Shown: positions 45,993 to 54,287 of the stretch, piece after piece
Layout of the letters: every line of letters starts with the position of its first letter
Numbering within the stretch: position 1 is the stretch's first letter
Assembly (NCBI GenBank): GCA_031363945.1
Contig: JANLVJ010000078.1
Location: 68,858-132,857, forward strand
Source of the DNA: JANLVJ01 sp031363945
Lineage (GTDB): Bacteria; Bacteroidota; Bacteroidia; Sphingobacteriales; Sphingobacteriaceae
Reading direction: 5' to 3'
DNA: 64,000 bases
Notes under the pieces: generated by a model
Database searches by the model: none
The model's input: only the letters and a program-made list of their open reading frames with translations
Told to the model about the DNA's origin: nothing
Made by a program: the position numbers and the translations under genes

Positions 45993-46658
45993 ATGAAAAA
46001 AAGCTTAATCTTCTATTTTTTGATTTTCTTTTCAATTCTATCTGCCACTGCTCAAACTAATACCGACTTTAATTATAATATCGGGGTAAACTTTTATAAA
46101 TTATCTCAATTTCCACAAGTAAATTTTAATCAGCGGGTAAATCCTGAAACAGGTAGGTATTTTCCGGGTATTATTTTGAAATTTAATGATAATCAACTTG
46201 CTTACAGGGTCGCCCTAAATTTCTATAGAAACTCAAATTTTGGTTTTTCTGAAGATGATTCGGCGTCTGTACATGGTACTTATCTCGATTATTCATTAAA
46301 AATGGGGGTAGAGCGTGATTTAAGTGCTACTAATTTCAAGCCATATTTTGGTGCAGATCTTGGGTTCCTTCACAGTGAATTTTCAGGGCTCAAAATGCAT
46401 TTTAATGATAAAACGGTGAACAACCTGCGTACTGAAAAAAATGGATTTCTTATTTCACCGTTTCTGGGCGTGAAATACCATTTTATCCGCCGTCTTTATC
46501 TGAGTGCTGAGGTTGCTATAGATTTTATTTATGCCTACAACCGGTTGCAGACTATTAATGATGGCATAAAGCAAGTAAGTCATTTTAACAAGGGTGAATT
46601 TTTACTCGCCCCGGTAAGTTTGATAGGCCTGCATTATAATTTTGGGGCGTTAAATTAA
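45993..46658 (+). CDS. Outer-membrane beta-barrel protein, unknown
   Basis: A 221-aa protein with a signal peptide (MKKSLIFYFLIFFSILSATAQ) and a barrel-like body of short aromatic-rich strands ending with an aromatic turn near SLIGLHYNFGALN. It resembles the small OmpW/OmpX-type 8-stranded barrels but no motif settles the family. The ATG at 45993 is chosen; an in-frame start at 45948 would push the signal peptide inward. It converges on priA with no gap (46658/46659). Confidence 0.65.
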   Translation: MKKSLIFYFLIFFSILSATAQTNTDFNYNIGVNFYKLSQFPQVNFNQRVNPETGRYFPGIILKFNDNQLAYRVALNFYRNSNFGFSEDDSASVHGTYLDYSLKMGVERDLSATNFKPYFGADLGFLHSEFSGLKMHFNDKTVNNLRTEKNGFLISPFLGVKYHFIRRLYLSAEVAIDFIYAYNRLQTINDGIKQVSHFNKGEFLLAPVSLIGLHYNFGALN

Positions 46659-49130
46659 TTAGGCTGGGTCTACGTCTATCTGAATCAGTAAGCCCCGGGC
46701 ATTTTTACTTGTGTAAACTTCCTTTTTAAGTAATTGTAATTGCTGTTTTATTTTGGCCAGCGAGAGTTTCTGAGGGTCAATTTTCATGAGCATGGTTTTA
46801 ACGAACCAGTTTCGAACCTTTGGTATCAACGCATCTTCAGGGCCAATGATGACAGATCCAAAATACTGTTTTGCCCGGTTACCAAATACTGAGGCTGACA
46901 GCTCGAGCTGTTGACGATCTTTATGCTTTAGGTCAATACGTATAAGCCTTGCAAATGGAGGATAATGAAAAACCTGCCTTTCTAGCAGCTCTGTCTTATA
47001 AAGCGAAAGATAATCGTGCTGAACAACGCTTTGTAATACCTGATGAGAAGGGAAACTACTCTGAATAAATACTTTTCCCTGTATAGCTCTTCTTCCAGCT
47101 CTGCCGCTTACTTGTGAAAGTAATTGGAAACTACGCTCAAATGCTCTGAAATCGGGAAAATTTATAATTGTGTCTGCATTTAAAACCCCGATCAGGCTAA
47201 CATTGGCAAAGTCAAGGCCTTTTGAAACCATTTGGGTGCCTACTAAAATATCAATCTCACTATCATCAAGGCTTTTCATGATAACAGTCATAGCATTTTT
47301 CTTGCGGGTCGTATCAAGGTCCATTCTGGCAATTCTTGCTTCTGGTATAAGGGCCTGTATTTCTTCTTCAATTTTTTCAGTACCCAGACCCTTTTCTTCC
47401 ATCTTCAAACTGCCACATACCGGGCATTGATACTGCTGGGCGGTGCTATAGCCGCAATAGTGGCAGCTAAGCCTGTGACTCAATTTGTGATAGGTAAGGC
47501 TTACATCACAATTCTTACATTTTACAACATAACCGCAAGTTTGACAGCTCGTTACCGGAGAATAGCCCCGCCTGTTCTGAAAAAGAATTACTTGTTCTTT
47601 TTTCTCAAGGGTCTGCATGATGGCAGTAAGAAGTTCTTCACTGAAGTGCTCATGCATTTTTCCTTTTAAGCGTGCTTTTCGCAAATCGATCGTGCTGATC
47701 TCTGGTATTGAAACACCTCCAAACCGTTCATTCAATTCGACCAGCCCAAACCGACCGCTTTGTGCATTGTAATAAGTTTCGATAGAAGGGGTAGCTGATC
47801 CTAGTAAGACGGGTGCACCATACAGATGACTGAGATAAATGCCAGCATCACGTGCCTGGTAGCGGGGTGCAGGATCATATTGTTTGAATGAACTGTCGTG
47901 TTCTTCATCAATTATGACCAGACCTAAATTATTAAAGGGTAAAAAAATGGCTGAACGCGCTCCCAGAATTATTTTATAGCTGCCATCCGTAACCTTATTC
48001 CATGTCTCGACACGTTCATTTTCATTAAACCTTGAATGGTAAATACCTGCGCTATTACCGAAGTGCATTTTCAACCTTTCAATGATCTGGGCCGTTAGCG
48101 CAATTTCTGGCAATAAATAAAGAACCTGCTTTCCCGTGGCAAGGTATTTTTCTATCAGTTTGATATAAACATGGGTCTTACCAGATGAGGTAATGCCGTG
48201 TAATAAGGTCACTTGTTTTTCATCCAGGCATTTTTCTGTTTCTTCTAGTGCTTGTTGCTGTGCCGCTGAAAGAATTGTATCAGACAAATTGTTTTCAGCA
48301 GGAAAATTTAGACGGCTTACTTCCTTGTAATAGACCTCAAGAATTCCTTTTTTATATAGGGCAGTGAGCAATGCTTCATTAACATGCTCATTGTCGAGTA
48401 GCTGTTTTTTCGTAACCTCTTTGCCAGTTCTTGAATGGCTCAAAAATACCAGTAATACTCCAAGCTGACGGGGCGCCTTTTCTAATGCAGTGAACAGTAT
48501 TTTTAAATTTTCGTTTTCCTCATAGAAAGGGGCAAGCCTGATACTGGTTATTTTCTTAGGCCTGTAGGGGTCAATTAATTCCTCATGAATCAACACAAGG
48601 TCTTTTACAAATAATGATTTTATCAGGGGTAAGACATTTTTTTGTTCAGTCAGACGTGAGATTTCAGAGATTGTCATTGGAGGGCTCTGTTGTAATAAAA
48701 CAGCAAGCTGAAATTCAGCCGGACTGAGCTGATTTTCTTCAATAGGAATTTCCTGATTAAAAATCACCTTCGTTTCACTTTCAAGCTTTAGGCCAGAAGG
48801 TAAAGCCGCATTCATTACCTCTCCCAGGCTACACAGATAATAACTGCTTAACCATATCCAGAATTTGAGTTGTAAAGGGCTTATTAAGGGTTTATTATCG
48901 AGGATTGAAAGAATATAACGTGCTTCATATTTACTGGGTGCAATAGAATGAAGTTTCAGGATCAGGGCTGAATAGATTTTGTTTTTTCCGAATTGAACTA
49001 CTACCCGTGTGCCAGGAAGAGCTTCAGCTCGTAAATCAAGTGGAATCCGGTACGTAAAAGTACCCTCAATTGATAAGGGTAAAATTAATTCGGCAAAGAA
49101 GGCAAGGGCAGTGTCTTCAGTTTCCTGCAT
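46659..49130 (-). CDS. priA: Primosomal protein N' (replication restart helicase)
   Basis: A DNA helicase that restarts stalled replication forks. The N-terminal 3'-DNA-binding domain (FAELILPLSIEGTFTYRIP) is followed by the helicase core with Walker A LLHGITSSGKTHVYI (about 310), Walker B IIDEEHDSSF and SATPSIET. The zinc-binding loop has CQTCGYVVKCKNCDVSLTYH...CHYCG...CPVCG. Motifs LVGTQMVSKGLDF and QVSGRAGR are present. The length of about 823 aa is usual. Its start overlaps the DUF423 gene by about 14 nt. Confidence 0.96.
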   Translation of the reverse strand: MQETEDTALAFFAELILPLSIEGTFTYRIPLDLRAEALPGTRVVVQFGKNKIYSALILKLHSIAPSKYEARYILSILDNKPLISPLQLKFWIWLSSYYLCSLGEVMNAALPSGLKLESETKVIFNQEIPIEENQLSPAEFQLAVLLQQSPPMTISEISRLTEQKNVLPLIKSLFVKDLVLIHEELIDPYRPKKITSIRLAPFYEENENLKILFTALEKAPRQLGVLLVFLSHSRTGKEVTKKQLLDNEHVNEALLTALYKKGILEVYYKEVSRLNFPAENNLSDTILSAAQQQALEETEKCLDEKQVTLLHGITSSGKTHVYIKLIEKYLATGKQVLYLLPEIALTAQIIERLKMHFGNSAGIYHSRFNENERVETWNKVTDGSYKIILGARSAIFLPFNNLGLVIIDEEHDSSFKQYDPAPRYQARDAGIYLSHLYGAPVLLGSATPSIETYYNAQSGRFGLVELNERFGGVSIPEISTIDLRKARLKGKMHEHFSEELLTAIMQTLEKKEQVILFQNRRGYSPVTSCQTCGYVVKCKNCDVSLTYHKLSHRLSCHYCGYSTAQQYQCPVCGSLKMEEKGLGTEKIEEEIQALIPEARIARMDLDTTRKKNAMTVIMKSLDDSEIDILVGTQMVSKGLDFANVSLIGVLNADTIINFPDFRAFERSFQLLSQVSGRAGRRAIQGKVFIQSSFPSHQVLQSVVQHDYLSLYKTELLERQVFHYPPFARLIRIDLKHKDRQQLELSASVFGNRAKQYFGSVIIGPEDALIPKVRNWFVKTMLMKIDPQKLSLAKIKQQLQLLKKEVYTSKNARGLLIQIDVDPA

Positions 49131-49515
49131 ATGATTTAATAGGTGCAATCAATAATTGAATCCATCCGGCTATAAAAAATAATCCTCCTAGCGGGGTTAA
49201 TACCCCGATTTTTGAAATATTAGCAGGAATAAGTGAGGCCAGTGCAATAGCATATAATGAGCCAGAAAACAGGATGATTCCAATTATAAAAAATAATGCC
49301 GCCCGACCCAACCATTTTCCCTGATTCAGATTTCCTGTGAAACCTAAAACCAGTAATACCAATGCATGATAAAACTGATATTGAACGGCAGTCTTCCAGA
49401 CCTCAATTAATAAGGGGCTTAGCTTGTCATGCAGACCATGAGCAGCAAAAGCGCCAAGAATAACAGCAGTTAGTCCGAAGCCAACTCCTGTTTTAAAAAT
49501 CACGGTTTGAACCAT
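49117..49515 (-). CDS. DUF423 family small membrane protein (YgdD-like)
   Basis: A 132-aa protein with four membrane segments and the DUF423 pattern GAFAAHGLHDKLSPLLIEVWKTAVQYQFYHALVLLVLG and YAIALASLIPANISKIGVLTPLGGLFFIAGW. Function unknown. It overlaps priA, so the two are probably co-translated. It follows the tsaB-yidD-rnpA-rpmH group on the same strand. Confidence 0.9.
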   Translation of the reverse strand: MVQTVIFKTGVGFGLTAVILGAFAAHGLHDKLSPLLIEVWKTAVQYQFYHALVLLVLGFTGNLNQGKWLGRAALFFIIGIILFSGSLYAIALASLIPANISKIGVLTPLGGLFFIAGWIQLLIAPIKSYAGN

Positions 49516-49574
49516 GTTTTAAAGGTAAAAATCTACCAACTGTTAGAAGAAAAAGGGATGCAATAAATAGGTAT

Positions 49575-50297
49575 TTAATTTTGTTTGGGCTTAAGGGCTG
49601 CTTGTGTGGTAAAAAACTCTTTCAGGTAAAAAGGCTCGAATGAACAAAGGTCTTCGAATTGAGACATTGTGAATGCAGATGTTGCAGGAACGATTTGAAA
49701 GGTTGCAGAATTCAGAAAATTGCTATGAAAGTATGCATTCCCATATGAATCATACAGCTTTTTAATTTTATCAGATCCGTCACCGAAGAAAACCACAGGC
49801 CCTGAGGCAAGTTCTTCAAAGAAGGTGTTTTCATCAATAATCATTGCACGTGTACCAGCTGTCAATTTACCTGACTGATTATACCGGGCTGTATATACTT
49901 CCATCCTGCGGGCATCAATCATAGGGCAAACTGTGAAAATGGGTTCATTTATTAATAGATGGTCATTAGATTTCAAATTGGCCAGCATGCCAATACTCAT
50001 GGCTTCAAGGGTATTGATGCCTATTAACGGAATTTCAAGTCCATAACAAAGCCCTTTTGCTGTTGCCACACCAATACGTAATCCGGTATATGATCCGGGA
50101 CCCTTGCTTACAGAGATAGCATTTAGCTGATTAAGATTAATACCTGCCCCGGTTACGGCTTCACTGATTAAATCAGTGATTACCGAAGCATGTAAATTCT
50201 TTTCATTTCGCTCGGCAAGGCCTAAAAGTTTACCATTATCAGAAATAGCAACTGAAGTACTGCTGGTTGCTGTCTCAATATGAAGTATAAGTGCCAT
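49575..50297 (-). CDS. tsaB: tRNA threonylcarbamoyladenosine biosynthesis protein TsaB
   Basis: An ASKHA-fold partner of TsaD in making t6A37 on tRNAs. The N-terminal LHIETATSSTSVAISDNGKLLGL and VSKGPGSYTGLRIGVATAKGLCYGLEIPLIGINTLEAM are the TsaB signature. The length of 240 aa fits. It lies 5 nt after yidD, in the rpmH-rnpA-yidD-tsaB group. Confidence 0.94.
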   Translation of the reverse strand: MALILHIETATSSTSVAISDNGKLLGLAERNEKNLHASVITDLISEAVTGAGINLNQLNAISVSKGPGSYTGLRIGVATAKGLCYGLEIPLIGINTLEAMSIGMLANLKSNDHLLINEPIFTVCPMIDARRMEVYTARYNQSGKLTAGTRAMIIDENTFFEELASGPVVFFGDGSDKIKKLYDSYGNAYFHSNFLNSATFQIVPATSAFTMSQFEDLCSFEPFYLKEFFTTQAALKPKQN

Positions 50298-50302
50298 ATA
50301 AG

Positions 50303-50530
50303 CTAGGGAACTGGGTCATGGCCATGGCCACCCCAGGGATTACAACGTAAAATTCGTTTAATACCCAAAAAAGATCCTTTAATTGGACCGTATCTTACAA
50401 TGGCCAGAATGGTATATTCTGAACAAGACGGAAAAAACCTGCACGATGGTTTCAGCAGTGGCGAAACAAAGGATTGATATCCTCTGATCAAAACAATAAA
50501 GAACCTGCTAAAGAGGAGAGATAAATTCAT
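50303..50530 (-). CDS. yidD: Membrane protein insertion efficiency factor YidD
   Basis: A 75-aa protein with the whole YidD signature: LIRGYQSFVSPLLKPSCRFFPSCSEY, IKRILRCNPWGGHGHDPVP. It supports membrane protein insertion by YidC. Its start lies inside the end of rnpA (overlap 23 nt), a common arrangement. Confidence 0.95.
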   Translation of the reverse strand: MNLSLLFSRFFIVLIRGYQSFVSPLLKPSCRFFPSCSEYTILAIVRYGPIKGSFLGIKRILRCNPWGGHGHDPVP

Positions 50531-50927
50531 GCTCCAGCTTTTTTAAAACATTTACAGTTTTTAACGCTACTGTCTGAGTATCAAGAATCAGGTTATGCGT
50601 GTAAATTAACAACAGGTTTAGCCTGAAGTTTTTTTTACACAGTATAGGATACAACAAGGTTTCTTTGTTTAACCTATATGCCTCTCTCAATTGCCGTTTA
50701 ATCTTGTTTCGATCAACAGCTGAACGAAACTTTTTTTTAGGAACGCTGATTCCAAGGCGTACGCACAACGTAGCCTTGGTTTCATTTTTGTCATCAATTT
50801 CAGCTTCGTTCGCACTCAGCATAAAAACAACCCTGAATGGGAACACATAAAAGGAAGTACCTTTATGTATGAGTTCTTCAAAGTTTTTTTTACCCTTCAG
50901 GATTTCAGCTTTACTTAAAGTTAGCAA
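50508..50927 (-). CDS. rnpA: Ribonuclease P protein component
   Basis: The protein part of RNase P, processing tRNA 5' ends. The motif VPKKKFRSAVDRNKIKRQLREAYRLNK (about 75-100) is the RNR family hallmark. The protein is 139 aa and carries an extra acidic insert, NEAEIDDKNETK, near residue 50, in a loop not found in most relatives. The start codon is TTG (50925-50927); the nearest upstream ATG in frame is followed by a stop. It follows rpmH. Confidence 0.93.
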   Translation of the reverse strand: MLTLSKAEILKGKKNFEELIHKGTSFYVFPFRVVFMLSANEAEIDDKNETKATLCVRLGISVPKKKFRSAVDRNKIKRQLREAYRLNKETLLYPILCKKNFRLNLLLIYTHNLILDTQTVALKTVNVLKKLEHEFISPL

Positions 50928-50944
50928 GGCTTGTCACATGCAAG

Positions 50945-50970
50945 ATTGGCAGGCAATAATGCCAGCCAAT
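50945..50970 (-). other. Hairpin between rpmH and rnpA
   Basis: ATTGGC-x-GGC / GCC-x-GCCAAT with a six-base loop and one mismatched base directly follows the rpmH stop codon. It has no T-run, so it may be an RNA-processing or stability hairpin that lowers rnpA relative to L34. Confidence 0.45.
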
Positions 50971-51128
50971 TAAGATTTATGACGTTTTTCATCCGAGACA
51001 GTAAGTTTTCTACGGCCTTTTGCTCTGCGGCTTGCAATAACACGTCGTCCGTTGGCAGTCGACATTCTTTCCCTGAATCCATGCTTATTTCTTCTTTTCC
51101 GCTGGGAGGGTTGAAAAGTTCTTTTCAT
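50970..51128 (-). CDS. rpmH: 50S ribosomal protein L34
   Basis: A 52-aa basic protein, too short for many gene finders but unambiguous: MKRTFQPSQRKRRNKHGFRE and RMSTANGRRVIASRRAKGRR, the L34 signature. It is the first gene of the rpmH-rnpA-yidD-tsaB group, downstream of a good promoter. Confidence 0.97.
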   Translation of the reverse strand: MKRTFQPSQRKRRNKHGFRERMSTANGRRVIASRRAKGRRKLTVSDEKRHKS

Positions 51129-51151
51129 CCTGATATTTTTTTAAAGGACTG

Positions 51152-51182
51152 CAAAACTAGCGTTTCCAACTTGTAAAACCAA
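51152..51182 (-). promoter_or_regulatory. Bacteroidota promoter for rpmH
   Basis: TTG (51180-51182), 20 nt, TAGTTTTG (51152-51159) on the minus strand, matching TTG-N19/20-TAnnTTTG, 23 nt upstream of the rpmH ATG. Confidence 0.6.
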
Positions 51183-51193
51183 GTCAAATTGAA

Positions 51194-51607
51194 TTATCTT
51201 GATTTTAATAAATCACGGATCTCTGTTAGTAAAGCTTCTTCACGACTTGGTTCGGCCACAACTATGACCTCTATTGGTGTTGCTTTTAGCTGATTTATTG
51301 CACGTACCATTAAAAATATACAGAATGCTATAATCAGAAACTCTATTAAAATATTAATGAAATTACCATAGTTAATGCTCACAGCAGGTATTAGTTTCCC
51401 CATACCATCGGTCCCAGCTGACTTTAAAATAAGTTTAAGGTCTTTAAAATCGATTCGCCCGACTACCAGCCCAATAGGGGGCATTATGATATCCTGCACC
51501 AGGGAGGTGACAATTTTGCCAAAAGCAGCGCCAATAATGACACCAATAGCCAGGTCAAGTACACTACCCTTAACGGCAAATTCTTTAAATTCTTTTATGA
51601 AACCCAT
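51194..51607 (-). CDS. mscL: Large-conductance mechanosensitive channel
   Basis: A 137-aa inner-membrane channel that opens on osmotic downshock. The first helix MGFIKEFKEFAVKGSVLDLAIGVIIGAAFGKIVTSLVQDIIMPPIGL is the MscL signature with its pore-lining glycines. The second membrane helix (ILIEFLIIAFCIFLMVRAIN) and the C-terminal helix follow. Single gene on the minus strand. Confidence 0.95.
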   Translation of the reverse strand: MGFIKEFKEFAVKGSVLDLAIGVIIGAAFGKIVTSLVQDIIMPPIGLVVGRIDFKDLKLILKSAGTDGMGKLIPAVSINYGNFINILIEFLIIAFCIFLMVRAINQLKATPIEVIVVAEPSREEALLTEIRDLLKSR

Positions 51608-51751
51608 AACCCTGTTATATATAATTTAATACTAATAAAAATAAACGGGCTTTTAATTAATTGTGCCTCCTGAGCAACATAGCTTTTACACTATCAGTAT
51701 CGTACCCCGAATATTCTTTGAGATTCATTACTATTGTACCAAACTGTGAAT

Positions 51752-53227
51752 ATGTTAAAACAAAATCTCCAGCAGAAATTACTCCAAAAGCTTTCACCGC
51801 AGCAAATACAGTTCATCAAGCTGCTACAGGTTCCTACTGTGATGCTTGATGCGCGGATAAAAGAAGAGCTTGAAGAAAATCCTGCTCTTGAAGATAATAG
51901 TCTGGCTAATAATGAGGTTGAAAATCAATATAGTTTTGAAGAAGACGGTGAAGATGGTGGGGCTGAAAGCAACGAACAGGAAAGTAATACTGATGAATTT
52001 AATATAGAAGATTACCTGCAGCCTGACTCTGAATCTGACTATGGTACGAAACTCGACTATTCTAACGATGATGAAGAAGACAAGAAAGAAATGCCAATTG
52101 CCATTACATCAACTTTCTATGATAATCTACAGTCTCAGTTAAGCCTTATTGCGCTAGATGACCATGATTACCTGGTTGCTGAGCAAATCATAGGTAGCCT
52201 TGATGATGATGGATATTTACGACGCCCCGTAAGCTCTGTAACCGATGACCTTGCGTTTTCACGTAACATCGAAGCTTCAGAAGAAGATGTCGAAAGAATG
52301 CTAGACGTCATACAGCACTTTGATCCGCCGGGTATTGGTGCCAGAGATCTTAAAGAATGTCTCATGTTACAGATAAAACGGCGTGATCAGCATAATCCTT
52401 CTGTAAAACTGGGAACCGAAATTATTGAATATTACCTCGATGAATTTACCCGCAAGCACTATGATAAACTAGAGAAAAGTCTCGGTATAACTTCTGAGGA
52501 GCTAAAAAATGCGATTCATGAGATCTTGAAACTGAATCCCAAGCCTGGAGATTCGTTTGCTGATAATTCAAAGCAACTTCAGGTAATTCCTGACTTCCAT
52601 ATTATTAATAACGATCATGTACTGGTACTTACCTTAAATGCCAAAAATGCACCTGAGTTAAAAGTTAGCCGGTCTTATCAGGAAATGTTCCAGACTTATG
52701 ATAAGGCAACTGACCGCGATAAGAAGATGAAAGAAGCCGTTCAGTTTGTAAAGCAGAAACTAGATGCTGCAAAATGGTTTATTGATGCAATCAAGCAGCG
52801 TCAGCAAACCCTGATCAAGACGATGAATGCGATCATGAACTTTCAATATGATTATTTTCAGGAGGGTGACGAACGCAGGCTCAAGCCAATGATCCTGAAA
52901 GATATAGCTGATCAGATTGGAATGGATATTTCGACTGTTTCACGGGTTGCAAATAGTAAATATGTACAGACTGAATTCGGTACATATTTATTAAAATCAT
53001 TCTTCTCTGAAGCTATTCAAACTGAAAATGGTGAAGAAGTGTCTAACCGTGAAGTTAAGAAAATCCTGGAAGACTGTATCGGAGCCGAAGATAAGGTGAG
53101 GCCTTTGGCAGATGAAAAGCTAACTGAAATTTTGAAAGACAAAGGGTATAATATTGCCCGCAGAACCGTAGCTAAATACCGGGAACAGCTAAACATTCCT
53201 GTAGCTCGTCTGAGAAAGGAATTATAG
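51752..53227 (+). CDS. rpoN: RNA polymerase sigma-54 factor
   Basis: The sigma-54 factor, needing enhancer-binding activators. The N-terminal glutamine-rich region I (LKQNLQQKLLQKLSPQQIQFIKLLQVP), an acidic region II (about 55-105), the core-binding region (ARDLKECLMLQIKRRD), and the C-terminal RpoN box ARRTVAKYRE near residue 475 are present. The length of 491 aa is usual. The ATG at 51752 fits region I; an upstream TTG at 51734 is unlikely. Confidence 0.95.
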   Translation: MLKQNLQQKLLQKLSPQQIQFIKLLQVPTVMLDARIKEELEENPALEDNSLANNEVENQYSFEEDGEDGGAESNEQESNTDEFNIEDYLQPDSESDYGTKLDYSNDDEEDKKEMPIAITSTFYDNLQSQLSLIALDDHDYLVAEQIIGSLDDDGYLRRPVSSVTDDLAFSRNIEASEEDVERMLDVIQHFDPPGIGARDLKECLMLQIKRRDQHNPSVKLGTEIIEYYLDEFTRKHYDKLEKSLGITSEELKNAIHEILKLNPKPGDSFADNSKQLQVIPDFHIINNDHVLVLTLNAKNAPELKVSRSYQEMFQTYDKATDRDKKMKEAVQFVKQKLDAAKWFIDAIKQRQQTLIKTMNAIMNFQYDYFQEGDERRLKPMILKDIADQIGMDISTVSRVANSKYVQTEFGTYLLKSFFSEAIQTENGEEVSNREVKKILEDCIGAEDKVRPLADEKLTEILKDKGYNIARRTVAKYREQLNIPVARLRKEL

Positions 53228-53306
53228 TTTTCTATGTAGTTGTAACATAAGAATTACGTTGTAACAATGTCCTATTCAGACCGTACAGAAAGCCCAATAA
53301 TGGGTT

Positions 53307-54272
53307 ATGCTTAAGTTTCTGACGTGCTTTATGTTTTCTCTCTCAATGTTTGTGATACATGCTGATGCCCAGCAAGATATACAGTTCAGTCAGTACGTTT
53401 TTAATGGCCTTATTTTAAATCCAGCATATGCCGGATACAAAGAAGTAACCAATCTTAATCTTGTTTACCGAACTCAGTGGACAGGTCTTCAAGGTGCCCC
53501 TCAAACTATTTCAGCTTCAATTGATGGCCTGTTACATGGTGAAAAGATGGGACTGGGGTTTGCTGTTACTGAAGATCAGCTAGGCGCCCAAAGCAGTTTG
53601 AATGCCGATATTTCATATTCATACAGGCTTTTACTGGGTAATTATGCCAGACTTTGCTTTGGTATTGCTGGTGGTGTCAATCAATTTACTATCGATGGAA
53701 CTAAACTCACCACTATAAACAGTGACCGGGCATTAAGTAATCTGCAATCAAGTACGCTTGGGCCAGATATGAAAGCAGGAATATTCTACACCGATGAACA
53801 TTATTATGGGGCACTTTCTGTAACTGACCTTTTTGCTGCTTACCGAAGCACCGACCCTTCATATCTGGTGATCAGACGAAACCGTCATTATTATTTACAA
53901 ACCGGGGCGCTGATAAATCTGAATGAAAACATTCGTTTGAAGCCATCTATCATTTTTAAAGAAGACTTTCACGGACCAACGAATGTAGATTTAAATACCT
54001 TTTTACTTTTTTCTGACCGGCTCTGGCTGGGTATGAGTTATCAGTCGTCAATGAAAATCTTTCAGAATGCAAGGCTTCAACATGGGCTTGTTTCAACAGA
54101 TGCTATCAGTGCTCTTGTTGAATACTACGTTAACGAGCGTTTGAGAATTGGCTATAGCTTTGATTATTCAACGACGAATCTGAGAAATGTAAGTAGCGGA
54201 TCACACGAAATTTCTATAGGATATTCATTTCAACCAAGACTCACGAATGCTGTATGTCCGCGGTTTTTTTAA
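53307..54272 (+). CDS. PorP/SprF-family outer-membrane protein
   Basis: A 321-aa outer-membrane protein of the PorP/SprF family linked to type IX secretion. The signal peptide ends near VIHADAQ. The hallmark opening is QDIQFSQYVFNGLILNPAYAGY, then YRTQWTGLQGAPQTISASIDG and KMGLGFAVTEDQLGAQSS. Ten nt later follows a TPR/PD40/OmpA gene, the usual partner. Type IX core genes such as gldK-N are not in this window, so the pair may be one of the accessory PorP-OmpA modules. Confidence 0.9.
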   Translation: MLKFLTCFMFSLSMFVIHADAQQDIQFSQYVFNGLILNPAYAGYKEVTNLNLVYRTQWTGLQGAPQTISASIDGLLHGEKMGLGFAVTEDQLGAQSSLNADISYSYRLLLGNYARLCFGIAGGVNQFTIDGTKLTTINSDRALSNLQSSTLGPDMKAGIFYTDEHYYGALSVTDLFAAYRSTDPSYLVIRRNRHYYLQTGALINLNENIRLKPSIIFKEDFHGPTNVDLNTFLLFSDRLWLGMSYQSSMKIFQNARLQHGLVSTDAISALVEYYVNERLRIGYSFDYSTTNLRNVSSGSHEISIGYSFQPRLTNAVCPRFF

Positions 54273-54287
54273 ATAATATGCGTGATA

